A stretch of 64,000 nucleotides of DNA from Mya arenaria. Lineage: Eukaryota > Mollusca > Bivalvia > Myida > Myidae. Position 1 is the stretch's first letter; the number at the start of each line of letters is the position of its first letter. Location of the stretch: NCBI RefSeq assembly GCF_026914265.1, contig NC_069123.1, forward strand, positions 53,457,973-53,521,972. The letters are read 5' to 3'. Positions 23,500 through 35,234 of this stretch are shown piece after piece. The notes under the pieces were generated by a model, which worked only from the letters and a program-made list of their open reading frames with translations, was not told where the DNA came from and did no database searches. The position numbers and the translations under genes were made by a program.

Positions 23500-24215
23500 A
23501 GAGTGTTATGACCATGACCTTTGACTCTATGACCTCTAAATCCATAAAAGTCCTCAGTTGGTCACCAAAAATCTAAATGTCATGTTTGAGGGCCCGATGA
23601 CCCCTTAAGTCAAGAGGGGTCATCTACTGGTCAGGCCCGGCCTTCATGTCAAGTTTGATGACCATAGGTCCAGGAATTGTTGAGTTTGCTTTCAAGATCA
23701 CTGTGGCCTTGACCTTTGACCCCTAATATCAATAGGGGTCATCTACTGGTCAGGCCCAACCTTCAAGTCAAGTCTGAGGGCCATGGGTGCAGGCATTGTC
23801 GAGTTATCACTCAGACAACCTTTACCATTCAAGGTCACTGTAACCTTGACCTTTGACCCAATGACCCCCAAAAACAATAGGGGTCATCTACTGGCCAAGC
23901 CCAACTTCCATATCAAGTTTGATGACCATAGGTCTAGGCATTGTTGAATTATCACTCGGATAAACTTTAAAATTATTTTACCATTAAAGGTCACTGTGAC
24001 CTTGACCTTTGACCTGATAAGCCCTAAAATCAATAGGGGTCATCTACTGTTCAGGCCCAGCCTTTATATTAAGTTTGATGACCATACATCCAGGAATTGT
24101 TGAGTTATCACTCGGACAAGCTTTGGTCTACCGACAGACGGACGGACGGATGGACGGACCGACCGACCGACATGTGCTAAGCAATATACCCCTCTTCTTC
24201 ACAGGGGGGCATAAT
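23500..24215 (+). repeat. Tandem repeat rich in GACCTTGACCTTTGACC
   Basis: There are about four units of roughly 145 bp, marked AGGTCACTGTGACCTTGACC, then CAATAGGGGTCATCTACTGG, then CAGGCCCA.CCTTCA, then GGCATTGT(C/T)GAGTTATCAC. It closes with a GACGGACGGA-type run and CATGTGCTAAGCAATATACC, which is its usual end. Further copies lie at 26040-26590 and, diverged, at 38410-38680, 49130 plus 51790-52400, and 62730-63080 (reverse). It lies just upstream of the known exons of the Myc-like gene. Confidence 0.8.
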
Positions 24216-24840
24216 TACAGTCACATTACATCAGCATATTAGCCCTACAAGTGCTCATGCTGACATCCTCATTATTTTAATGTAGCCTTATTGTTCTTGT
24301 AAGAACAATGTCAATAATTGTGCAAAATACTGAGTCAACTGAATAAAGGGTATAGAAGTTCCCAATTTGCCCTAAAACTTTAACATGCCCTGAAACTTTA
24401 ACCAAAGTTCCTATGTAAATCAAGGGCCATAATTTGTGTTGAAGATAATATGGATTTATGTTACCTCATTTTGTGATGATCATGAACTACTATGTGAAGT
24501 AGTACAGTAAGTGAATTGAATGAAGTGTATTTAAGTTATTACTTAATACCTCAACCTGCCTTTAACTTCAACTTTAGTCAATCAGGGCTGAGGGGCCATA
24601 TTTTGTATTAAGGATAATATTGAGTATTGAAGGGTATTGGGAGTTATAAGTTAAAAGCCAACCTGCCTTACAGCTTCTTCAAATAGTCGAGCTAAAATGC
24701 TTGGTAGTAATGATAGCCATGACTGCATGTCAAAAAGGGGGAAAATCTTCCTGTATAAAACTACAAGGCGCAATGCGGAACGCTACATTATAGCTTTGCC
24801 ATTGATAATTAGGTTCTTTTTCCAAATGGATGTTTGGTTA

Positions 24841-25042
24841 GGCCTAAAAAAACAAATTGTTTGGTTAGGGTTACATCCTTTTCAAAAATAGGTAGGGTAG
24901 ATAGGCTTTTATTTATTTATTTATTTTTTTTTTATTAGGCTTTATATAAGAATGTCATTTTCATCATTGGAGAATGGTGTTAAAGTTATCTTCTGTATAA
25001 GCATTTAAGGTTTTAAACTACATATTGAAAAGCAAAAAAAAA

Positions 25043-25074
<32 letters not shown>

Positions 25075-25107
25075 GTTTTTCATTTTTTTTGTTCAAACTG
25101 ACTATAA
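24841..25107 (+). mobile_element. GGCC-MITE copy C, left part (split copy)
   Basis: It is preceded by TTA and begins GGCCTAAAAAAACAAATTG. It follows the family sequence through ATCATTGGAGAATGGTG and stops exactly at AAACTGACTATAA, about 75 bp short of the expected end. The missing right part is found at 31687-31761. See findings for the insertion that separates them. Confidence 0.85.
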
Positions 25108-26039
25108 TCAAAGCGCTGAAAGCGCTGCAAGACTGTCGGTGACGTAACTGAAGCAAGCAAACACTACCGCAAAGTTCTTTCAAATGAAACGTGATCAAAT
25201 GATTTCATACAAATGATGAACACTCTTTAAGGTAGATGAAGAAGGATAAATGTGATTAAAATAAGCACAAATATATTGGCCCTACTTAATCATGTATCCA
25301 ATGGCCTACAAGATTCTAAATTCAAATTCCCCAATTTTGAACCGCTTTAAATTAGTTAAATGCATATTCATTATGTTAAAATCGCTTCAATTTATGACGT
25401 CGCTTATAACAGTTTCAGTATACAATTACATTCCTTTATTTCATTAGGGTCTGTTGAAGCCAATGTCTTTAAAATGCAAATACAATACAAACTATACCCA
25501 AGATTCAAGGGACATAATAAAAATATAACTTTAAAATGATGCTCTTTCAAGCCTAAAAATGCCTCCCAGAACTTCTATCAACAGAGTCCACATATCTACA
25601 AAATTTGTGCTCGAGTTACTTTCTTTGATATAAAAGTGAAAACAAATCTGCATGGTGCTGTGGCATCATACCAGGAAAAAAACTAATATCTTTAAAATTT
25701 GTTTTCTAGTTTGCTTTTATTATAAGTGTTAATAAATCTGCATGGTGCTGAAGAAAAAAAACTAATGTCTTAAATTTCAAACCTGCAGCATTAATTAGCG
25801 CCATGTTGTCAAGAATATCTGGACAATTGAATGAAATATGCATGGACCGAAATGACAGCTGGTTTTTCATTGACAAAAGATGCCTTTGAGGCAGTTTTAA
25901 GATTATGCTATTCAAAGTATGAGGGTAGTTGGTACAGTTTTCACTCATATTCAGATGACGGCTGATATTTGCTGATAAACATGTATCCTCTTAGCAGCAG
26001 GGAATAAGTAAATGACATAGTTTTAATGACCAATATTGG

Positions 26040-26595
26040 AGATGTGACCTTGACCTCCAAATCCAAAGGGGTCATCTGCTGGTCACCCCAAACCTAAATT
26101 TCAAGTTTGAAGGCCATGGGTGCAGACTTTGTCGAGTTGTCACACAAGCAAGCTTTTTGCGTTCAATGGTCTGTGACAAATCAATAGGGCTCACCTTTGT
26201 CCAGTCATTATTAGTACAACCTTTAAGCATTCAAGGTCACTGTGACCTTGACTTTTGACCCAATGACCCCTTAAATCAATAGGATCTTCTAATAGTCAGA
26301 CTTAGCCTCCATGTTGAGTTTGAGGGCCATAGGTGCAGGCATTGTCAACTTATCAGTCAGATGTATGGTTTGACACCTTCCTGTTCAAGGTCACTGTGAC
26401 CTTTGACCATTTTACCCCTAAAATCAAAAGGGGTCATCTACTGGTTAAACCAAACTTTCATGTCAAGTTTGACAATAGGTCTAGGAATTGTAGAGTTATC
26501 ACCCGGAAAGCTTGGGTCTACTGTCAGACAGAAGGAGGTAGCTGCCAACATGTGCAAAGCAATATACTCCTCTTCTTTGAAAGGGGCATAATAAA
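26040..26595 (+). repeat. Second GACCTTGACC tandem repeat block
   Basis: It has the same units as at 23500-24215: AGGTCACTGTGACCTTGAC (26234) and AGGTCACTGTGACCTTTGAC (26388), then GGGGTCATCTACTGG, and the terminal CAACATGTGCAAAGCAATAT. Short open frames over it are repeat artefacts. Confidence 0.75.
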
Positions 26596-27836
26596 TTGAA
26601 ATTGATTAAATATTTTTGTTTATTATGTTAATTAACTTACACTACATACAACAAGTACCATTTTGATATTTTCGAATGCTCATTTGGGCATGTACATGGG
26701 TTTTGATCTGACTATGAACATGAAACTACATAGTGATGTTCCCTCCTATCAATTCTAAATTTAAATAACCATGAGAAAATTTTTTCACTGCACCATGAAT
26801 AAATATGTCAAACAAAATAAATGTCAAGTTATTCAAGATTAATTTAACAGTGTTCTTTTGATGATTTCCGTGCATTCCTGACTGCAGGTTTTTCCCATTT
26901 TCCCACACAGTTATTTCATATTGGCCTTACAAGGTCAGATCTTGAGTTGGGTCTTCATTGCTGGACACTATCTCTTTATCTCCACAGAAAACACACTGGT
27001 GCAAGTTTCACTGCAACAACTGCAAAAAAGTTATATTATATTCTAACTGAACTCTGCATCAATATTCAATTATTTTTTATTGGATTTAGGAAATGTCTTT
27101 GTTTTAAAGGGTTCATATAAATTAATGCATTTTTTTCAATTTAATGCATTATCATGCTGGACTCTTTGACATTGATGGTTAAAACAAAGAAGGCATATGA
27201 TTTGTGTACAGATTAAACATTATTAATTATAAATGTGTTCTTTAATTAATAGACAAGTGGCAACAATTTCCCCAGTTAAAAAAGCTTACATTTGTATATC
27301 TGCAGATTAATCATTTGCATTTCTTTTGCTTTGATCATTTTAAGTCAAATGAGTTAGACATGATAATGCATTAAAATAAGAAATATATTTTTGGGCATCA
27401 ATCTATAGTGTGTGCCTTCAATCTAGAAATAAATTTCTTCTCAACAGATGCTAAATTATAAAAAAATATATAAACCAAGATTTTGATTATGACATACCTG
27501 CATAGTTAGTGGTCTCCATAACTGCTCAGAAATGCTCCCTATGACAAACTAAGTGCTGGTGTATGGCTGGGTAATAGTGCTGCTCCAACCAATAGCGCAA
27601 TTCTTCCTACAGGTGGACCAGCTCCTCAATATGGTTTCTGTCATGGCAGTGATAACAGTATGTAACATGCCCTTTTCTACTTTCCAGAGAATGAATCTTT
27701 CAATCTAAATTACAAATTTAAGAACAAATATATACATATGCACATGTAATTTTGTTAAAAACAAACCATTTAGATGCCACAAAACTATAAGATTTTAGGT
27801 GAAAATTGAGCCAAATCAAAACATTTAGTCATTTAA

Positions 27837-28187
27837 AGCTGCACTCTCACAGATTTACTGTTTTTACAACTTTTGTATTTTTTGTCTTGGAATGACCTAT
27901 TTATTTTGCTAAAATATCTGCAAACCAGTGATATAAGACTACTGACAAAATATTAGATTGCAGACTTCCATATTTCAGGTCAAAAACAAAGGTTTTATGG
28001 CTTAAAGCGTTACTAACGGTTTAAGAAAAATGCATAAAACATTTTGAACTTAAATATAAACATTTTCTGACAAATTTATTGTCAGCAATCTTATATGAAT
28101 GGTTAACATGCATTTTCACATAAATTGGCCCGTTCCAAGACAAAAAATAAATAAAGTAGTCAAAACGTTCAATCTGTAAGAGTGCTG
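27837..28187. mobile_element. AGCTGCACTCTCACAG MITE, copy 1 of an abutting pair
   Basis: It is preceded by TTAA and starts AGCTGCACTCTCACAGATTT. It ends near CAATCTGTAAGAGTGC, the complement of the start. The middle contains AAAAATGCATAAAAC as in the 17008 copy. It directly abuts copy 2. Confidence 0.7.
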
Positions 28188-28602
28188 CACTCTCAGTCAC
28201 AGATTGAAGGTTTTGACAACTTCTTTTACTTTTTGGCTTGAAATAAGCTAATGAAAAGCAGTATGAAAACTGATGAAATAAGACTGCTGACAAAAGATAA
28301 GATCATGTTTTTTATATTTACATTTGTAACTATTGGTTTTATGGTTAAAAGCATTACTAACGCTTTACTAATAATGAGATTTTTGGCATAGAACATCATC
28401 TTTTGACCGTATTAAAATAAGAAAACAGCATTCCAATATTTTCAGTTGTCTTTTTTGACTGAATTAATATAAGAAAGCAGCGATCCACTTTTTCCAGTTG
28501 TCTGTTATGTCCAGTGTTCAGAAATTCGCATAAAATAATTCATTACAAGACCAAGAAATAAAAAAAGAGTTGGTAAAACAGACAATCTGTGAGAGTGCAG
28601 CT
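28188..28602. mobile_element. AGCTGCACTCTCACAG MITE, copy 2 of an abutting pair
   Basis: It starts TGCACTCTCAGTCACAGATT and ends ACAATCTGTGAGAGTGCAGC followed by TTAA. Together the pair is bounded by TTAA on both outer sides. Insertion of one copy into the terminus of the other, or tandem duplication, would explain this. Confidence 0.65.
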
Positions 28603-28642
28603 TAAACATATGGCTACACAACCAGTACATTCATCAGCTTTA

Positions 28643-28703
28643 CTGATTCGAACCAGGCACATTTATATTGGTAGACTAGCATTTTACCATTCTGTGCTGG
28701 CCA
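28643..28703 (-). repeat. tRNA-like SINE relic
   Basis: On the minus strand TGGCCAGCACAGAATGGT resembles an A box and GTGCCTGGTTCGAATCAG a B box. No functional cloverleaf is seen. Confidence 0.45.
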
Positions 28704-29149
28704 GTACAATTCTCATTTGAATTAGAATTCAAAATGTATATACCTTTGTTCTTTTTTTCGCCAACTCTGTTTCAACTGAACTTCCTAAATGAATGAGAAG
28801 TTTCAAAAAATAATTACAATATCTCAGTAAATACCTGCATTTATGTGTTTCTTGTGCAATCTGTCAGCTTTGGTAGGCTCAGGTTTCATTTTGTCCACCT
28901 CAATACTTGTAATCTTCTAGTCTGATGTCCTGCCATCCAATTTTTAAGTCAGGTCAGGCAGCCATTTCAGCTTTGTTCCAGTTGATTGTATCAGATGATG
29001 TTAACAATACTAGCCTTGTATCCAGGCACTTCTCAATCTGAAAGTTTACAAAAGAACATGGCCTGTAATATTTAATAAAAAAAATCATAATTGTTTACTC
29101 CTGGATGATGGGTTCTAAAGTAAACCTTTGAGAAAAGATGCTACTTGTA

Positions 29150-29212
29150 TGGTGCTTGAACCCACGACCATGTGAACACTTGCATGGAGATCTGTCAAAC
29201 TGAGCTAACCGG
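29150..29212 (-). repeat. tRNA-derived SINE head
   Basis: The minus strand reads GGTTAGCTCAGTTTGACAG (A box) and GGTCGTGGGTTCAAGCACC (B box) 30-40 bp apart, close to pol III consensus. There is no paired acceptor stem, so this is a SINE and not a tRNA gene. Confidence 0.6.
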
Positions 29213-29303
29213 GTAACCGATTTTTAGGCAGCTCCCAGCTTGGCTCTACAATTGACAGGTGCATTATACATTATAGAGACAATAAATCAAACACTTGAAG
29301 CAC

Positions 29304-29822
29304 TAGTCCAGATAATAGTAACTTAACTGATCTTTTTACAAATTTTGAAATGGCATATCCTTCACATACAATTTTTTTGTACCAAAAGTGGGTAGCTATT
29401 CCGATTGGGATTCCGGGTCAGATAATTATATATATCTAAAATATGAGTTATGTACGCAAAAAATAAAAGCTGACAAATTATTATGAGTTTGATGAGTGTT
29501 TTTCTTCATTTCATACTGTCAAAACATAATGATATAAACTGTTATACATGAAGATCACCGGCAAGGCTGCGGTGCATAGATTTACATAGATGTAAAATGG
29601 TTGTGTTTAAATGCATTAAATGCTTGTTTTGTGAAAAAAATCTTTGCACTTACATGGTAATAACTAAAATACGAATATAAACCTTTAATATCTATTTCAA
29701 ACATATAATACTTATCAAACTACGATTTCAATATCTTTCAACCCCCACCCTGTTTTGCACAAACCCGATTAGACGTAAGGGATTGGAAGAATCCCATATA
29801 ACACGTCTATTTTTTTAGACTA
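29304..29822. mobile_element. TAGTC-ended MITE, 519-bp copy
   Basis: It starts TAGTCCAGATAATAG and ends ACACGTCTATTTTTTTAGAC-TA. It is flanked by TTGAAGCAC (29295-29303) and TTGAAGCAT (29823-29831), a 9-bp duplication with one mismatch. The interior matches the 30078 copy (GTGGGTAG..ATTCCGAT and TTATGAGTTTGATG). Confidence 0.78.
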
Positions 29823-29944
29823 TTGAAGCATAATTATATGTTCTTTTTTGATGGTTGAGACGTTTCAGGTTAAACAATAATTAAAAATGCGAAATAATTT
29901 TAGTGAATAATCACCTCTGAATTGAAAGTAACATGAAGATGTTG

Positions 29945-29956
29945 TAGTGAAGGATT

Positions 29957-30008
<52 letters not shown>

Positions 30009-30057
30009 TTTTTTTTAATCGTAAAAAGAGTCCGTCAACGTACAAATATTTAGACTA
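29945..30057 (-). mobile_element. Short TAGTC-type MITE fragment with (TA)n
   Basis: It reads AAGGATTTGCC, a TA run of about 42 bp (29960-30003), then TCCGTCAACGTACAAATATT and TAGACTA. This is the left end of the family in reverse orientation. AGATGTTG occurs close to both ends. It sits between two longer copies, making a three-element cluster. Confidence 0.55.
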
Positions 30058-30077
30058 AGAGATGTTGATGTACCTTC

Positions 30078-30858
30078 TAGTCCAAATAATTGTACATTGA
30101 CAGATTTTTTTACGATTTTTGATACAGCAAATCCTTCACGTACAAATTGTTTTGTACGAAAAGTGGGTAGTCATTCCGATCGGGATTCCGGGTTAAATCA
30201 TATTGCATCTATAACATATCATAAAAACAAGAAATATTACCAGATAATGTTATTTTATATAAATTCCGTAACCAAAAAGTAATATCAAGCAAATAATTAT
30301 GAGTTTGATGGTTTTTTCTTTATTTCATTCTGTCAAAACATAACAATATATACATGAAGGGCACCTGCAAGGCTGCAGTTCACAATTTTACAACAATCGG
30401 AACATTTCGGCCATCAATTGTAACAACTTGCCATCTTCGGTAAGCTTCGAGATAGTCAATCCCTGTTGGATACTGGCTGAGGTGTTCAGATTGTTTGGCC
30501 AAGGCCGAGTTGTTACGATTGTATTATCTCGAAGCTAGTCGGAGGTGGGCGAATTATTACGATTGGGTCAAGTTGTTCCACTTGGAATAATTGTTGTCTG
30601 TGTCAGTCAACTTTCCTTTTAATGAAAAGGTAAATAATGTGTTTTAATGCATTAAATGCTTGTTTTTTTTGCAAAATAGCTTTGCACTTCCATGGTAAAA
30701 TATGAATATAAATCTTAACTTTATTATCCATTTCAACCATAAAATACTTCACTTAATACAATTTCAATATTTTTCAAACACCCCCGCTTTTTGCACAAAA
30801 CCGTTTAGACGTTAGGGATTGGAAGAATCCCGTATAACACGTCTATTATTTCAGACTA
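30078..30858. mobile_element. TAGTC-ended MITE, 781-bp copy with 10-bp duplication
   Basis: It starts TAGTCCAAATAATTGTACAT and ends GTCTATTATTTCAGACTA. ATGTACCTTC stands immediately before (30068-30077) and after (30859-30868). This is the longest copy and the best-defined target duplication of the family. No transposase is visible. Confidence 0.85.
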
Positions 30859-31686
30859 ATGTACCTTCGTGTCCGAAATCGATCATTTCCTGGCAGCTCA
30901 TTTCTGGATTGTCTCCATCTAAATTTAACATTTTTAGACGCATACATTGATGCCATTTTTGCTTCGATTGATGTTAAAGCAATAGCACTAAATACAGGTC
31001 GGTTATTTTGTAGAAGAACGTGTTCGAAGTAACATTCAATTTCATTTCCGCATAATCGCCGCCATATTGTATATGACTTCAAAAACTACACCCTATAGTC
31101 CAAAATAACAATAGGCATAACGTTGACATACTGTGATAGGTACAATCCAAATAATTTACTCAAACAAATACACTAGTTCGATTGCTGCTGAAAAAAATCA
31201 CTTGAAACATAAAAGCTATTTCACAAAATATTACATGACATGAACTCTTTAACCGCGTATGATTTATTTCTTAATAGCTTTCATTCATAAAATAAGTTCT
31301 TTGCCGGGGTTTGCCGGGTCAGTCTTGAATGCCGGGATATGTGTGACGTCATGTCATGTGGCGTAGCTTACTATTGGATGTAGGGTAAAATGACTTCGTA
31401 TGTAAATGCTATACTTTCATTATTTTTCATTATTTTGTTCAATAAAACTCACCAAATTGCAACGGTACAACTATACTAAGAGTAACACGCAATGTTTGTC
31501 ATAAAAAGGCAATAACGCGTTAAATACACATAAGCAGGTACTTGACGCCCCACATTCACGTAAGTAGTTCTGTTGCTACGCAGGTGGTATGTATTATTAT
31601 ATTCATGTTCAATATGTCGTGTCGGGCGACTAGTCGCGTTTCTGAAATACCGCTCTCTAAAGACTGTCGGCTTGCAGCCGACAGTC

Positions 31687-31761
31687 TAAAAACGTTAGGG
31701 TCGGCGCCTATTCCGTAGGTAGGGTCGGGTAACCCGAACCAAATGTATTTTTTTTTAGGCC
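31687..31761 (+). mobile_element. GGCC-MITE copy C, right part
   Basis: It resumes at TAAAAACGTTAGGGTCGGC, continues through GGTCGGGTAACCCGAACC, and ends TTTTTTTTAGGCC followed by TTA (31762-31764), the same triplet that precedes the left part at 24838-24840. This supports the two parts being one original insertion. Confidence 0.85.
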
Positions 31762-32079
31762 TTAGTATGCATTAAAAAAAGCTTTCTACCACTTAATTGT
31801 TTTGTTTGGAGCAGATCTATAGTAAAAAAAAAGATCAAATATTTTAACCAAAATTCATGAAGGTAAAACTTTTGAAAGAAAAAAATGTGCATTCAGATTT
31901 GTGTTAAACTGTTAATAGATTAGCAAGTGACTTAGCTGCAGGTTTAATTATTATGATGGGGGTTTGTGTCTCTTAGATTTGACGTTATGACCTATATTTC
32001 TGACCAGATGTGATCCATATTCATAACTGTTCAAGACAACGTGCAGACAAGCAATCTTACCAAGTTAAATACTAAATGG

Positions 32080-33120
32080 ATAACAAGAGCTGTCACAGAG
32101 ACAGCGGGCTTGACTAATCCGTTGCTTTTCAGTGTAAGGATTGAAAAGTTATGGCGAAACATGCATGGATCACTTTAAACTTGGATTAAAGTGATGCCCT
32201 TATTTGAATTTAATGCAAACTAGAGTTATCTTACTTGGTTATTTAAGTAGATTGGATGGTTGAGTACCATTGTATAAAGTCTCAATTACATCAAGTAGTT
32301 GCTGAGATATTAACCTAGGTATGCTTACATGCGAAACCTTAACCAGAAATTCCAAGTCAAATAATAAAGGCCCATAATATTCATTTTATTTTAAGTGTTA
32401 TCTACCTTTATTAATTTAGTAGGTAAGATAGTTGGGAATACATATGTTAAGTTTCAATGCAATACATGATGTATTTGCTGAGATATTGACTTAAATGTGG
32501 TTACATGCAAAACCTTAACCATAATTTCTATGTCGAATGAAAAAGGGCAATTATTTTGCGTTAAATGCAAACTAGAGTTATCTTAACTTGGTTAATTTTA
32601 GTAGGTTGAATGGTTGAGTACTATTGTATAAAGTCTGAATGCAATACATTAAGTAGTTGCTGAGATATTGACCTGTGTGTGCTTACATGCAACACCTTGA
32701 CCAGAATTTCTAAGAAAATAATAAAGGGCATTTATTTGCATTAAATGCAAACTAGAGTTATACAACTTGGTTAATTAAGTAGGTAAGATGGTTGAGTACC
32801 ATTGTATAAGGTCTCAATGCAATACATCAAGTAGTTAAAGATATTAACCTATGTGTGCTTATATGCAAAACCTTAACCAGAATTTCTATGTCAAATAATA
32901 AAGGCCCATTATTTGCATTATATTCAAATAATCTAACTTCATTTATTTGGTAGGTTAGATAATTGGCAATACATTTCCAATGTTTCAATGCAACAAATGA
33001 TGTATTTTCTGAGATAATGACTTAAAGGTGCTTACATGCAAAACCTTAACCAATCAATGTTGGACACTGACACCAGGTTGAGTAGTATAGCTCTTCTTAT
33101 TCTTCAAATAGTCGAGCTAA
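32080..33120 (+). repeat. Dispersed repeat with about 170-190-bp tandem units
   Basis: It opens with AACAAGAGCTGTCACAGAGA and CAGCGGGCTTGACTAATCCG, then four to five units marked GCAAACTAGAGTTATCTTAC, GGTTGAGTACCATTGTATAA, AATACATCAAGTAGTTGCTG and TGCTTACATGCAAAACCTTA. It ends with TTCAAATAGTCGAGCTAAAA, also seen at 24675. No coding content. Confidence 0.75.
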
Positions 33121-34070
33121 AAACTATTGAAATATTGACTTGAATATAAACTTTATCACAGAATTATTAACAATATCTGTCGGCCACTGAGTTTTTGACA
33201 TTTTATGACCCGTAATATTTCCTTGTAAAATCCAGTTAATAAAAGGACTGCATCAGAGATGTGTTTATTAACTTTGATGGTTTATTCTACATAGACACAC
33301 TCGTCTAATGGTATTTATTGTGAATTCCTAAAAGTTGATGAGCATTTTTTTTTCAAAGAAGAAAACATTACTCTTTCAGGCGTTTTTTTTTTTTCATTTT
33401 ATGTTTCAGCCCTTTTAGCATAGATTAAATCTAGAACATTATCTTCAAGAAAAGCTTTGGGGTACAAATTAAAGGCAAAGTTTCAGTTTTCCTTATACGC
33501 AGACCTATTATACCGACATTCTTATCTTCAAATATAATTTTGGGACTGAGATACTATTATTTTTTAATAAAGACCAATCCTTTTATATGAATCATTCTGT
33601 AGTTTACCAGGGCTTTTTCTATAGTACCCACGGGTCCAAATTTCGGACCCATTCCTAAAGCAAAATATAAGATTTTTTTAAGACTGTTAAATTTCCCAAT
33701 TTCAGCATTTTCACGACAAATTATCCAAAATGTCTAGGGTCTTTTTCCCAAATTGGGCAGAAAAAGCCCTGTATACATGTGGTGAAAAATGAAATATAAA
33801 TTATTTAAAGAACTATTATTTCCATTCATATGAAACATGAGATTTGTTTTCATATATAGCTTATGTGACAATGTAACGATTTTGATTACCATGAAATGTT
33901 TTTGGTGAGTGCTGTAACTGATGTTGGAAGAAGTTGTGGTCAAATCCTTACGTGTATTAGTTTAGTAGGCAAGTGGCATCCCATGCCCCTGAACAACTCG
34001 TTTTGTTTGTTGCATAAATCATGTAGAAAATTGCTGTGTTTTTTTCATTTACAGAAAAAATGTATAAAAT
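33121..34070. other. Non-coding stretch, nothing identified
   Basis: AT-rich sequence with poly-T runs near 33345 and 33385. Open frames (69-75 codons) show no motif. No repeat pair was recognised within the window. Confidence 0.4.
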
Positions 34071-34072
34071 TT

Positions 34073-34108
34073 AAGATGGCCACCAAGATGGCCACCAAGA
34101 TGGCCGCC
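34073..34108 (+). promoter_or_regulatory. Three tandem AAGATGGCC(A/G)CC units (YY1-like)
   Basis: AAGATGGCCACC occurs twice and AAGATGGCCGCC once, at an exact 12-bp period. AAGATGGC(G/C)GC is the known YY1/Pho consensus. Spacing close to one helical turn would place the sites on one face of DNA. No gene start is visible nearby, so function is speculative; it may be simple repeat expansion. Confidence 0.4.
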
Positions 34109-35156
34109 AAAAAAGGAAAATAAAGCCATTTTAAAAAGATGCATCTCAGGTAAACAGGCAAAAGGTATATATACTAAAATGTATACAACTTATATGATAC
34201 TGTAATGTAAGATTAAGCCAAAATCAAAATTGTGTTCTTTGGGGTTCTTTGCCTACAATATCTTCCATATTAACTAGCTTGCAATACTTAATAGTACTGT
34301 ATATATATACGCATTTAAATATGTTACATTGCCTTGTTTTCTGTTTCTGTAGTGTTTTCTTTGTCTTTTATATTGTCTTAATGTATTTGCATGCGATGAA
34401 GTATTTTCATTTAACTTGAACGCGAGAAGCAAATAATTAAAAAAAATGAACACAGATTAACACAGGAACACTGTCACGCTACGCCATGTGCTATAACCTC
34501 GAATTTGTGTGACAATTTTAATGACCGTTTACGTTTCAACTAGATCCATTCTATTTTTATCTAAAATAGAAAAATAATTGACCTATAATACAAAAGACCT
34601 GAAGAACAACAATCATGCAGCGCAATTATATATTTACCTTGGTTTAATAGCTAAACCTGATCTTCTCACGCATGTAAAACTTTTGACTAGGGGGAATAAC
34701 TTGCAATACTGTAGGGCAGCAGATTTCTGATTGTGTAGAACGTGTTTGACTTGTTTTGGAAAACAATGAGGTTTCGTTCAAAGTACAGTACGTACATGTA
34801 TGTTTACTTGGTTAGTAATATGCAAATTAGCAAAGCCCGGGCTCTGTGTGGATTGAGTGTTTACTGTATATACTGACCAGCGGACCCCTTCAGAGTTGAG
34901 CATGCTTTTCTCTGAATGGATCTGTTGGCCTTGTTTGACGTCGCACGTAATACAACATTGCTTTCTTATTGCATATACAGCCCTTACTGCCTTAGCCTTC
35001 TATTAAGTAATCATGATATCGAGATTTAAAGTCATAACCGAAATTGAGCGGCTTGCTCGAAAGTGAAAGAACATTTTTTTCTTCTTATTTAAATTCTGGT
35101 CCAGTGGTCCATTAATATTTGAGCATGCTTTTATGTTCTTACATTATTATAAAAAT

Positions 35157-35186
35157 GCACACACACACACGCACGCACGAACGCGT

Positions 35187-35233
<47 letters not shown>
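35157..35233. repeat. (CA)n microsatellite
   Basis: A dinucleotide CA run, interrupted by a CGCACGCACGAACGCGTG block. A (TA) run follows at about 35300-35318. Open frames over it are artefacts. Confidence 0.95.

Positions 35234-35234
<1 letters not shown>

Larger units (their letters stand above)
25108..31686. mobile_element. About 6.58-kb segment inserted into a GGCC-MITE
   Basis: Both halves of one MITE abut this segment, and TAA stands at both borders (25105-25107, 31687-31689). The left border reads TCAAAGCGCTGAAAGCGCTG and the right border is the hairpin GACTGTCGGCT-TGC-AGCCGACAGTC. The word AGACTGTCGG occurs near both borders in the same direction. The interior holds other repeats (26040-28602, 28643-29212, 29304-30858) but no transposase or long reading frame, so if it is one element it is non-autonomous or decayed. 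Confidence 0.55.

Noticed and set aside
24150-24172. GACGGACGGA-type run as a microsatellite of its own
   Set aside because: It is the normal closing part of the GACCTTGACC dispersed repeat.
25108-31686. Classical Helitron
   Set aside because: The left border starts TC and the right border has a hairpin followed by CTAA, but the target is not A|T and a TAA triplet is duplicated. The hairpin also abuts the end without the usual spacer.
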